Below are positions 8,064 through 15,355 of a DNA stretch of 17,398 bases, piece by piece. The number at the start of each line of letters is the position of its first letter. The first letter of the stretch is position 1. Source of the DNA: CAYVUI01 sp964454745 (GTDB lineage: Bacteria > Planctomycetota > Phycisphaerae > Sedimentisphaerales > Anaerohalosphaeraceae); the NCBI GenBank assembly GCA_964454745.1, contig CAYVUI010000096.1:1-17398 (forward strand), read 5' to 3'. A program made the position numbers and the translations under genes. Under the pieces are notes generated by a model. That model was given only the letters and a program-made list of their open reading frames with translations. It was not told the DNA's origin and made no database searches.

Positions 8064-8153
8064 AAAGATGAATGTGACCCACCTGAGGGTGTGAATCTGG
8101 AGGGGAAGGTGGATTTCGGTGATTACACCCAAGCGGCAGGGAATTGGCTGTAA
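8064..8153 (+). pseudogene. Fossil C-terminus of a dockerin-tailed protein
   Basis: An open frame of 29 codons, preceded by in-frame stops (8046-8048, 8061-8063) and ended by TAA at 8151-8153, encodes CDPPEGVNLEGKVDFGDYTQ followed by AAGNWL and the stop. This lines up without gaps with the tail of the first protein in the window (GDVTKDCYVNLEDLAAMCAN and WM): V, V, D and Asn-Trp fall in the same register. The loop has lost acidic positions (D to G, D to E), and there is no start codon or upstream domain in frame. I read it as the remnant of a deleted gene; chance is possible because it is short. Confidence 0.5.
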
Positions 8154-8225
8154 GCAGCTCTATAGGCAGGAGGGCGGTGTATTGGGATTTAACCAGACAG
8201 CGGTTGTTTGAGTGAAGAGAACGGC

Positions 8226-8254
8226 TTGAAATTCCCACAGGTTTCAGGTATAAC
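8226..8254 (+). promoter_or_regulatory. Sigma-70-type promoter for the sulfatase gene
   Basis: The -35 box TTGAAA (8226-8231) and -10 box TATAAC (8249-8254) are spaced by exactly 17 bases, each matching the consensus at five of six positions. It would give a leader of about 38 bases before the ATG at 8299. Confidence 0.65.
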
Positions 8255-8298
8255 CCGATATCGTTAATTGTTGCTGATGAATATGCAGGAGTCTGCTG

Positions 8299-9798
8299 AT
8301 GAAGCGAAGAGATTTTTTACGTAGTGCTGTGGGTGTCAGTGTTGCCGGGGGGCTTGGCAGTTTTCTTTCAGGTTGTGTTCCCGCCGAGCCGTCTTCTGCT
8401 GCGAAAAAGCCAAATATTGTATACATTATGGTAGATGAGATGCCCCAGCGGGCCTGGTCCGGCGGGGGGACCGATCAGCTTTATACCCCCAACCTGGAGC
8501 GGCTGGCGAAGCGGGGGATGGCGTTTCGCCATTGTGTGTCGAATAATCCGATTTGTGTGCCGCACCGGGCGATTCAGCTTACCGGCCTGCATTCACATCA
8601 AAACGGCATGCGGTGGAACTCAAGCCGGTGTACCAATACGGGCAATTACGGGCTGCATCCGTCGAATCCGAGCTGGGCGAGGGAGCTGAAAAAGGCGGGC
8701 TACCGGACCGGGTATGTCGGAAAGTGGCATTTGTACGGGGACAAAGATGGAACCTTTACAGGCCTGGACGGCAAGCCTTACGAGGCAAAGCAGGTGCCGG
8801 AGGGCGAGGCGAGGTTTGGTTTTGATGATCTGTGGGCCGAGCGTTATTACATCGATAAGAAAGAGCGGATCAAGGGGTATTTTGATGAAAACGGGCAGTT
8901 AGTTCACTGGGGGGATTATCCGCCGGCGGGGATGTTCGCGACGATGTTCGATTTTATTGACAGGTACAAGGATGAGCCTTTTGCGGTGATGTGCTGCCCG
9001 AACAAGCCGCATCCGCCGTTTGAAAAACCGGCACCACCGCAAAAATGGGTGGAGTTTTACCGTGACCGGCTGGGCGCAAATGGAAAAAATGTACAATTGC
9101 GGCAAAATGTACCCGAGGAATTTCGCACGGACCAGACAAAATGGAAACATTTTTATTTTTACGCTCATATCAGCGCGATCGATGAGTTGGTGGGGCAGCT
9201 TCTGGACAAACTGGACCGGTTGGGGCTTACGGAGGATACTCTCGTCGTGTTTACCAGCGATCATGGTGAGCTGCTGAATTCTCATGGCAAGATGCACAAG
9301 CGCTGGCCCTGGGATGAATCGGTACTGGTGCCGTTTTTGGTAAGCCGGCCGGGTGTGATCGCCGAGGGGCGTAAGTCGGACGAGGTCTTTTCGAGTATTG
9401 ATATCGCGCCGACACTGCTGGGACTGTGCGGAATTGAGGCGCCCAAAGAGATGCAGGGGATGAACCTGTCCGGTTATATCCGGGGCCGGAACAGTGACAT
9501 CCCGGAATATGCACCGATTATGTATATCCGTCCGCCGGAGGGGAATTATATGACCGAAAAGGTGCCCGAACTTGCGGATTACCGCGGAGTGCGGACCAAG
9601 CGGTATACCTATACCAAACGCCGGGATCCGGCAGGGCAGGCGGATGGAAAAGTAACTCCCTGGCAGCTTTATGACAACGAGAAGGATCCGTATCAGTTGA
9701 CGAATTTGATCGATGATCCAGCCTATGCGGATATTCGCGCGAAACTGGATAGCTTTACGAATGAATGGCTGGCGAAAGTAGGGGAGAGATTCGGCTGA
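8299..9798 (+). CDS. Tat-exported lipoprotein sulfatase, family S1 type
   Basis: A 499-residue arylsulfatase-superfamily enzyme predicted to hydrolyse sulfate esters outside the cytoplasm. The N-terminus carries a twin-arginine motif (RRDFL, residues 3-7), a hydrophobic stretch and a lipobox-like LSGC (Cys26), indicating a Tat-exported lipoprotein. Metal-site residues include Asp46-Glu47 in IMVDEMPQ and Asp321-His322 in FTSDHGELLNSHG. GKWH is at 141-144, and GKMHKR follows at 330-335. The formylglycine site is C-V-P-H-R (86-90) followed by AIQLTG. It fits the minimal CxPxR core, but the usual Ser is His. AGGAG at 8287-8291 fixes the start. The target sugar cannot be read from the sequence, and no sulfatase-maturing enzyme is present in the window. 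Confidence 0.93.
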   Translation: MKRRDFLRSAVGVSVAGGLGSFLSGCVPAEPSSAAKKPNIVYIMVDEMPQRAWSGGGTDQLYTPNLERLAKRGMAFRHCVSNNPICVPHRAIQLTGLHSHQNGMRWNSSRCTNTGNYGLHPSNPSWARELKKAGYRTGYVGKWHLYGDKDGTFTGLDGKPYEAKQVPEGEARFGFDDLWAERYYIDKKERIKGYFDENGQLVHWGDYPPAGMFATMFDFIDRYKDEPFAVMCCPNKPHPPFEKPAPPQKWVEFYRDRLGANGKNVQLRQNVPEEFRTDQTKWKHFYFYAHISAIDELVGQLLDKLDRLGLTEDTLVVFTSDHGELLNSHGKMHKRWPWDESVLVPFLVSRPGVIAEGRKSDEVFSSIDIAPTLLGLCGIEAPKEMQGMNLSGYIRGRNSDIPEYAPIMYIRPPEGNYMTEKVPELADYRGVRTKRYTYTKRRDPAGQADGKVTPWQLYDNEKDPYQLTNLIDDPAYADIRAKLDSFTNEWLAKVGERFG

Positions 9799-9809
9799 TT
9801 GCCAAGGTT

Positions 9810-10859
9810 TCAGGCGATATCGACGGGAACGTATTCGTGATCGGGATTCTTGTCTTTCGCTTTCGCGACGGCGAACATCTCCTTCCAACATTGGACGACA
9901 TTACCATGTGGAGCAAGGTCGTTCTTGAGGATTTTGTGCAGTTTGGGCAAGTTCTTTGACGGCACACCGGGGAAGATATGATGATCGACGTGATCGTCAA
10001 GGCCGCCGAAGATCAGGTGTGTGAAAGGGTTGACCCGGATGGAGCGGGTGCAGAGGCGGAAATCATTTACGTTGTAAAGCCGGCCGATATGCTCGGTGGA
10101 GTGCCAGAGGTTTTCTATGGACGCCCCGATCTGCCAGGCGATGGTGATAAAGACGATAGGTTCCCAGCGGCGAAAATACACGGCGCCGGCAACAACCGCG
10201 GCATGGAAGAGAAGATAGCAAAGGGATTCGATTCGGATCACTAGCAGGTCGGCGGGGGTGCAGTGGTCACGCATCATGCGGTCTTTTTTGCCGAATACGC
10301 GTTCGATATTGAGCTTGATGTCTTTGTACAGGGCATATACGGCACCGATGACGAGGATGTTAAGGATCAGTGTAAGCAGGTAACGGCGAAGCCATTGGGT
10401 GGTGATAACATCGGGCCAGGGAGTTTCCGGATCGAGGCCGCGGATCATCGTGTAGCGATGGTGGAGTCGGTGCGAAATGCGGGCGTACCGGGCACTGTTC
10501 CAGACGAGTGCCTGGACGATTTGGAATATGATCTCGCTGAGCGGGTCGAGAGATTTATCGAAGACGATTTTGTGCTGGAGTTCATGGGCAAGGGCGATCA
10601 GGAAACCGTAAAAGAAGTAGTAGATATAGATTATGGGGATTGCCAGCAGGAAATTGATGCGCGAGACATAGATCGCGGCAGCGGCGAGGGCAATCATTAT
10701 GGCGGCATAGAGAGTCACGCGGATGATACCGTGGAGGTTGCTTCGCTGGGAGAGTTCACGAAGGACTTGCGGGTCAATCGGCAGACGGTTCCATTGTTTT
10801 TGCTCGGTGTTCCAGTCAAATTTGGCAAGTTCACCGCGGGGTGTAAATTTGTATTCCAT
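9810..10859 (-). CDS. Membrane fatty acid desaturase family protein
   Basis: A 349-residue membrane di-iron enzyme expected to introduce a double bond into, or hydroxylate, a lipid acyl chain. Three His boxes are visible: HELQH (92-96), HRLHH (130-134) and HVDHH (290-294), plus HSTEH (253-257). Hydrophobic segments lie at about 45-64, 68-91, 157-178 and 212-245. The end of the third box (HHIFPGVPSKNLPKLH) is typical of fatty-acid desaturases. AGGAAA lies about 8 bases before the ATG on the minus strand. It converges on the sulfatase gene with an 11-base gap and follows the permease on the same strand by 77 bases. The regiospecificity and lipid substrate are unknown. Confidence 0.92.
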   Translation of the reverse strand: MEYKFTPRGELAKFDWNTEQKQWNRLPIDPQVLRELSQRSNLHGIIRVTLYAAIMIALAAAAIYVSRINFLLAIPIIYIYYFFYGFLIALAHELQHKIVFDKSLDPLSEIIFQIVQALVWNSARYARISHRLHHRYTMIRGLDPETPWPDVITTQWLRRYLLTLILNILVIGAVYALYKDIKLNIERVFGKKDRMMRDHCTPADLLVIRIESLCYLLFHAAVVAGAVYFRRWEPIVFITIAWQIGASIENLWHSTEHIGRLYNVNDFRLCTRSIRVNPFTHLIFGGLDDHVDHHIFPGVPSKNLPKLHKILKNDLAPHGNVVQCWKEMFAVAKAKDKNPDHEYVPVDIA

Positions 10860-10891
10860 CGGTATTTCCTGGCAGTTTTAAAAGCTTCTAT

Positions 10892-10928
10892 AAAACTTAT
10901 AATACAAAAAAAGACCCTGCAAATGCAA
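10892..10928 (-). terminator. Weak terminator-like element after the permease gene
   Basis: Read on the minus strand, CTTGC-ATTT-GCAGG forms a 5-bp stem with one T-G pair, followed after GTC by a run of T. It is too weak to exclude read-through into the desaturase gene. Confidence 0.35.
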
Positions 10929-10936
10929 GTAGAATC

Positions 10937-12823
10937 TCAGTTTGTATGCCGTTTGCGTTTCGAGAGGAGAATCAGGTTGCGAACCGCCTCGGTGGTTCGT
11001 GCAGTCAGGACATTCTTCTCGAATTGTTTATCCTGTGCGGTCTGGGCGACGGCCATCAGGGCCCGTAGATGGTAGTTTCGCTGGTCCTTTGTGCCCACGA
11101 GGATGAACATGATATGGACGGGGTCTTGCGTATTTGGAAACCTGATGCCGGGTTTGGAACGCACAATCATGACATCAAACTTGTTTTCACCCCCGATGAC
11201 TACATGGGGGATGGCCAGGCCGGGTTGGATAATGGTTGCGCTTTGTTTTTCACGTTCGATGAAGCGGTTGTAGAGCGTGATTTTGTCCACATTCAGACGT
11301 GGGGCGAGAATCTCTGCGATCCTTTCAAATACGGAGGCGGAATCTTCGGGTTGTTCAATATCGAGGATTTCAGCATTTTGTACCAGGTGGTCAAAGCGGT
11401 CCTGGGTTACCTGATCGCGTTCAAAGAGGATGTCGCGAAGCTCGTTTTCGAGAGAATCCGGGGCTGCAAGGGTTTTGTCTGTGACTCTCTGTACAATGTG
11501 CATTACCGCACTCTGGCGGCGAACACGACGGGAGATAAAGGCAAAGTACCAGATCAGGCTGATGAGGATAAATCCGATTGCCAGGGAGATTGGAACCAGT
11601 CCCATGTCAATGATGAGCAGGAAATAAACGATAATGGAAATAACCTGCAGGTACGGGTAGAGCGGGGAATAGAATTTTGGGCGGTACGACTGGAGACGAC
11701 TTTCCCGCATGATGATCACAGAGGCGTTGGCAAGCATGTAGAGCAGTATCAGTAGTGTCGAGGCGGTTTTGACAAGATCCTCGATATCGAGAAACGCCAG
11801 GGCGGCAATCATGAACAGTGATGTGGCAAGGATGCTGATATGAGGGGTTTCGAAGCGGGAATTTACTCTTCGAAGGAACCCCGGCAAGAGGTTGTCTCGG
11901 CTCATGGCCAGCGGGCAGCGGGAAGCAGCAAGGATGCCTCCGTTGGCGGTGGTAATAAATGCGGCGGCAGCGGCCAGGCCCATGATAATGTATCCAGGGG
12001 TGCCCAGAAATGCCTTTGCGGCCAATGAGATGGGAACCAGGGTTTCGGTCAGCGGGCCCGGATCGAGGACGCCGACGGTGACAAATACGGTCAGGAAGTA
12101 ACATAAACTGACACAGAACCAGGCCAGGAGAATACCGTACATCATGTTCTTTTCAGGGTTGCGGACTTCCTCGGCAATGGTGGTGACCTTGGTAACGCCG
12201 CCGAAGCTGATGAACACCAGTCCGGCGGTGGCTGCAAACGCAACAGGGCCGTGGGGCATAAAATTGTCAAAACGCATGACTTTGACCGAGGGCAGACCGG
12301 CGATAATGAACAGGGCCAGTGAGGCGTAGAGGGCTGCGACGAGGATGACCTGGAAACGGCTGGCATGACGGACACTGACGATGTTCAGGATCGTAAAAAA
12401 TAAACAGCAGATAATGGCGATCATTCGAAGTTGGATCGTGGTCAGCTCGATTCCGGTCTGACCGGACACGATAATCTGAATGAAGGCGGTCATGCCGACA
12501 ATCGCAAAGGCGCTTTTCAGTGCGAGGGCGAACCATGTGGCCAATCCGCTGAAAAAGCCCAGTATGGATCCAAAGCTGCGTTCAATGTAAAAGTATGTTC
12601 CGCCGGCCCGGGGCATAGCGGTGATCAGCTCCACATTGCTAAACACGCTGGGCAAAATGAGAACCGAAGCGAGAAGATAGGCAATGATAACGCTGGGGCC
12701 TGTATTGGCAAAAGCCAGGGAGGGAAGGATAAAAAGTCCTGAGCTGATCATGGCTCCGGAGGCCAGGCAAAAAACATCCAGAAGGCCGAGTTGTTTTTTC
12801 AATGACTGCAACGTACGCTCCAT
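10937..12823 (-). CDS. APC-family amino acid permease fused to a PTS EIIA-like domain
   Basis: 628 residues. Residues 1 to about 425 form a 12-segment amino acid/polyamine transporter, with the early signature SGAMISSGLFILP (22-34) and the later FISFGGVTKVTTIAEEVRNP. After an Arg-rich linker and a helical stretch, residues about 480-622 resemble a fructose/mannitol-type (type 2) EIIA domain: FIEREKQSATIIQPGLAIPH ends at His540, the position of the phosphorylated His in that family, and NYHLRALMAVAQ follows. I infer that phosphoryl transfer or nitrogen-PTS state could regulate the carrier. The start lacks a strong ribosome binding site, but the N-terminus fits the family. A weak 5-bp stem plus T tract follows the stop. 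Confidence 0.9.
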   Translation of the reverse strand: MERTLQSLKKQLGLLDVFCLASGAMISSGLFILPSLAFANTGPSVIIAYLLASVLILPSVFSNVELITAMPRAGGTYFYIERSFGSILGFFSGLATWFALALKSAFAIVGMTAFIQIIVSGQTGIELTTIQLRMIAIICCLFFTILNIVSVRHASRFQVILVAALYASLALFIIAGLPSVKVMRFDNFMPHGPVAFAATAGLVFISFGGVTKVTTIAEEVRNPEKNMMYGILLAWFCVSLCYFLTVFVTVGVLDPGPLTETLVPISLAAKAFLGTPGYIIMGLAAAAAFITTANGGILAASRCPLAMSRDNLLPGFLRRVNSRFETPHISILATSLFMIAALAFLDIEDLVKTASTLLILLYMLANASVIIMRESRLQSYRPKFYSPLYPYLQVISIIVYFLLIIDMGLVPISLAIGFILISLIWYFAFISRRVRRQSAVMHIVQRVTDKTLAAPDSLENELRDILFERDQVTQDRFDHLVQNAEILDIEQPEDSASVFERIAEILAPRLNVDKITLYNRFIEREKQSATIIQPGLAIPHVVIGGENKFDVMIVRSKPGIRFPNTQDPVHIMFILVGTKDQRNYHLRALMAVAQTAQDKQFEKNVLTARTTEAVRNLILLSKRKRHTN

Positions 12824-12944
12824 CGTATTCTTGTCGCAATATCCATAAGCGGTTTTTTCGGATTCAGTAAATACGATTTTACAGAATAAGCACGACGAAA
12901 TCCAGAAAAAAGAAGCAGCTTTACCGTGGAATTTGCGCGCAGAA

Positions 12945-12989
12945 AAGGGGCCGTAAGTCTCATTACCCGTAATGACCTTACAGCCCCTT
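12945..12989 (-). terminator. Long hairpin terminator after the PEP-CTERM gene
   Basis: Three stacked stems of 7, 5 and 5 bp (12945-12951 with 12983-12989, 12953-12957 with 12977-12981, 12961-12965 with 12970-12974) around a 4-base loop, broken by small bulges. On the minus strand the arm ends in CCCCTT followed by TTCTG. It lies 56 bases after the PEP-CTERM stop and upstream of the permease gene. Confidence 0.7.
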
Positions 12990-13045
12990 GCAGCTCTGTT
13001 ATTTCATCCTATTCGCGAGGTCTCCCGGCCCCGAGGATAGGTGTG

Positions 13046-13543
13046 TTATGCTCTTTTGCGGCGAATGAGCAGCCCGCCGAGACCGAGCAGCGACATCGTG
13101 ATCGGTTCGGGCAGAATTTCTGTGTACACCAGGTCGAGCGTATCAACCACGGCAGTAGAACTGTTCAGCGCGAGATACACAGTTACATCGCCTGTGATCT
13201 CGAGATCTGCTGTGAACTGCGTGCCGGGCTGGGGCAGATTGCCATTAAACCCACCTACCGTCAGTTCAAATTTGTAGGCATCCTGAACGAGAGCCTGTCC
13301 AAGCGGACCTGCAGCGGGGTAAACCAGGGGATTGCCCTGCCATGCACCGGGTGCTGCCGGCTCGATGAAGATATAACCCAGCCAGGGCTGATCGTCATCT
13401 GAATTCACGCCGATCGTTACGATGGGCTCGCCTGTATTGTCGACTGCAACCTGACTCAGGGAGATCGATGCCATAGAGGTGGTTGACACGAGGAGGATTG
13501 CTGCACATACCAACATCATTTTCGGGGTCTTGAGACTTTTCAT
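13046..13543 (-). CDS. PEP-CTERM sorting-domain protein
   Basis: A 165-residue exported protein. Residues 1-26 are a signal peptide ending TTSMA-S. The C-terminus (144-165) reads LPEPITMSLLGLGGLLIRRK plus two residues: a Pro-Glu-Pro motif, a short hydrophobic helix and an Arg-rich end, the layout recognised by exosortase systems. The middle is a beta-rich domain with GTQFTADLEITGDVTVYLAL and no cysteines, so it looks like a structural or adhesion module rather than an enzyme. AGGAG lies 7 bases before the ATG on the minus strand. No exosortase gene is in the window. The specific function is unknown. Confidence 0.85.
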   Translation of the reverse strand: MKSLKTPKMMLVCAAILLVSTTSMASISLSQVAVDNTGEPIVTIGVNSDDDQPWLGYIFIEPAAPGAWQGNPLVYPAAGPLGQALVQDAYKFELTVGGFNGNLPQPGTQFTADLEITGDVTVYLALNSSTAVVDTLDLVYTEILPEPITMSLLGLGGLLIRRKRA

Positions 13544-13606
13544 AACCTTACTCCTAAACAGAAAATACTAATTATTTTTCTCACTACATTACCCATTCAA
13601 TGTTAA

Positions 13607-13629
13607 TATAGAGAAACCAAATCTCTATA
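13607..13629. repeat. 8-bp perfect inverted repeat upstream of the PEP-CTERM gene
   Basis: TATAGAGA and TCTCTATA flank the 7-base spacer AACCAAA. It is 64 bases before the PEP-CTERM start codon, a position that fits an operator or leader hairpin. No T tract follows, so it is not a terminator. Confidence 0.45.
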
Positions 13630-13766
13630 CACACAATGTAACTCAATTAGCATTTTCCTCGACCCCTTCAGTCTCCCCGATAATACTTTATTTTCGTAAA
13701 AAGTCAAGGTTTTTCTCGGACCTTGCCCCAAAAATTAGAAAAATAGGTAATTTTACTTATATGCAA

Positions 13767-13796
13767 AGTCTTAAAAATCAGTTTTTAGTCTTAAAA
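13767..13796. repeat. 10-bp direct repeat at 20-bp period
   Basis: AGTCTTAAAA occurs at 13767-13776 and 13787-13796, so the copies fall on the same face of the DNA about two helical turns apart. It lies about 230 bases before the sigma-factor ATG. This suits tandem binding by a regulator, but the AT-richness makes chance possible. Confidence 0.4.
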
Positions 13797-14026
13797 TGAG
13801 CTTGTTGCTATCTTTTTGAATCATTTATTCTGCTGTATTTCTTCGATTTCACGACAGAATTCTCAAAAATTCGATTACAATTGAAGAAGTTTACACTGTT
13901 TTTTGTATATGGTGTATTAGGTTGTACGCTGTTAAAAAATTAAAAAAACGTAAATTCTTAGACGAAAACAGGCATGTCTGTGTCTTTAATGATGAAATCA
14001 GCGAATCAATACTGAGTCAGGTCCGG

Positions 14027-14551
14027 ATGAAGTTTTTGAAAACAGGTAAAGGAAGGCTTGAGAAATTAGAGGCTCTTTATGAGGCCTATAAGCAGCCGAT
14101 GTTGAAGACCGCTTATATCCTCTTTCGTGATCCCGCTGCGGCCGAGGATGCGGTGCAAGAGATCTTTCTCAAACTGGCCAAGCGGCCCGAAGCGGTCAAG
14201 GGGATTAAGCAACCGGGAAAATATCTCTTTTCCTGTATTGCGAATGAAGCCCGAAATTATTACCGTGACATGGGCAAAAAACCGCAAAGAGTCTCTCTTT
14301 GCGAACCGGTGGAAAACTGTAATCCGCCCGACAGGTGGCTGATTCTCAGTGAAGAACTTGAGACACTCTCTCGGGCAATGGACACATTGAGTTATGAGCA
14401 GAAAGAAACGGTTCTTTTGCATGTAGAAGCGGGGATGAAATTTCGGGAAATTGCAAAGCTGGAGGGGATTTCGATCAACACGGTCATGAGCCGGTATCGA
14501 TACGGGATTGAAAAACTCCGGAATCAATTAAACGGGGAGGTATTACCATGA
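14027..14551 (+). CDS. ECF-type RNA polymerase sigma factor
   Basis: 174 residues from ATG 14027, the usual size for an ECF sigma factor. Region 2 spans about 17-80, with LYEAYKQPMLKTAYILFRD then EDAVQEIFLKLAKRP. Region 4 spans about 112-168, with LSYEQKETVLLHVEAGMKF and a helix-turn-helix in REIAKLEGISINTVMSRYRY. There is no extra C-terminal domain. The frame is open back to TTG 13922 (209 residues), but the added 35 residues are Lys-rich, not family-like, and lack a ribosome binding site; both starts have weak sites. It ends overlapping the next gene in ATGA, which implies translational coupling with its probable antagonist. Confidence 0.9.
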   Translation: MKFLKTGKGRLEKLEALYEAYKQPMLKTAYILFRDPAAAEDAVQEIFLKLAKRPEAVKGIKQPGKYLFSCIANEARNYYRDMGKKPQRVSLCEPVENCNPPDRWLILSEELETLSRAMDTLSYEQKETVLLHVEAGMKFREIAKLEGISINTVMSRYRYGIEKLRNQLNGEVLP

Positions 14552-15327
14552 AAGACGAAAAACAAGTACACGACTATATTCAGGGCATTGAAGTAAATAC
14601 GCATGCCCGGACGGATGCGCAGTTTCTCGAGCAACTGAGGGCCGAGCATGAAAAGGCGGTGAATCAGCGGCATATTCGGCCCTGGATTGGTACAATGGCC
14701 GCGGCATTTGCGATCCTGTTGTCTATCAATGCGGTTCTCTTGTTTCAGTATCTTAAAAAGGATCAAACGGACTGGAACCTTGAAAAGAGCCTTAGGGCTT
14801 TGCATGAAGTGGATTCCTTTGTAATGAAGGCTTACTCCTCTTCAGGACAGGAATATATTGTACATGTTAAGGGCAATCCTTATATGGGGGACGACTACCG
14901 GGCTCGGTTGGAATCCAATCGGGAGATATTGGTCCTTTCGGGGGGGAATAAGTACTCCATTGGCAAAAATCCGCTGAATTCAATCGGTCTTGCATCTTAT
15001 GACGCCTTTTCGGATGAACTTCCTCCAATTCGACGGGCAGAGAATGATAACATGCATCCGGCAGTTGGAATCCCGGATATGGGATGCGGAACGTTTGAAC
15101 AAAACGTAATAATTGAAAAGGTGGAACGAAAAAGTTATTACGTTGTGACTGGCACGCATCAGGAATCGGGGGACCGGTTTTCCACTGTTTTTGATGCGGA
15201 AAGTTCGCTTCCCGTGAAAAGTACGATCTGGAAGGGTGGCAAGAGGCACCATTTCGTTCAAAGTGAGGTATTGCAGTACAATTCGTTTATCCCGGACGAA
15301 ATCTACGAGATTGGTCTTTCAAAATAA
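14548..15327 (+). CDS. Single-pass membrane protein, probable anti-sigma factor
   Basis: 259 residues. Residues 1-44 are polar and likely cytoplasmic, 46-68 form one transmembrane helix, and 70-259 are likely periplasmic. The outer part is beta-rich (YIVHVKGNPYMG, REILVLSGGNKYSIG, YYVVTGTHQESGDRFSTVFD), with a pattern resembling LolA/RseB-type lipoprotein-sensing folds; that is an inference from pattern, not an alignment. The overlap with the sigma gene, GGGGAGG at 14534-14540 and the topology all fit an anti-sigma factor, although no Zn-binding HxxxCxxC motif is present. A 28-base gap precedes the hydrolase-like gene. Confidence 0.75.
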   Translation: MKDEKQVHDYIQGIEVNTHARTDAQFLEQLRAEHEKAVNQRHIRPWIGTMAAAFAILLSINAVLLFQYLKKDQTDWNLEKSLRALHEVDSFVMKAYSSSGQEYIVHVKGNPYMGDDYRARLESNREILVLSGGNKYSIGKNPLNSIGLASYDAFSDELPPIRRAENDNMHPAVGIPDMGCGTFEQNVIIEKVERKSYYVVTGTHQESGDRFSTVFDAESSLPVKSTIWKGGKRHHFVQSEVLQYNSFIPDEIYEIGLSK

Positions 15328-15355
15328 ATGAAAACTTTCTATTAAGGAGAAAAAC

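Larger units (their letters stand above)
7799..8298. other. 500-base gap between divergent genes
   Basis: Contains the ribosome binding site of the beta-propeller gene (7804-7810, minus strand), a decayed dockerin-like tail (8064-8153), the sulfatase promoter (8226-8254) and the sulfatase ribosome binding site (AGGAG, 8287-8291). A 66-codon plus-strand frame at 7825-8025 has one hydrophobic stretch but no ribosome binding site, and I do not call it. Confidence 0.5.
13544..14026. other. AT-rich intergenic region between PEP-CTERM and sigma-factor genes
   Basis: About 480 bases between divergent genes. It contains a perfect 8-bp inverted repeat (13607-13629), a 6-bp inverted repeat CAAGGT/ACCTTG (13705-13725), and a 10-base direct repeat spaced by 20 bases (13767-13796). 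A TTGAAG box at 13881-13886 could be a -35 element for the sigma gene, but no good -10 box follows at standard spacing. The sigma frame stays open back to 13922. Confidence 0.45.

Noticed and set aside
8899..9891. 330-codon minus-strand frame opposite the sulfatase gene
   Set aside because: Antisense shadow: Arg/His-rich translation without motifs, while the plus strand encodes a clear sulfatase.
13922..14026. N-terminal extension of the sigma factor from TTG 13922
   Set aside because: The added residues are Lys-rich and unlike the family, and the TTG has no properly spaced ribosome binding site. The ATG at 14027 gives the usual ECF length.
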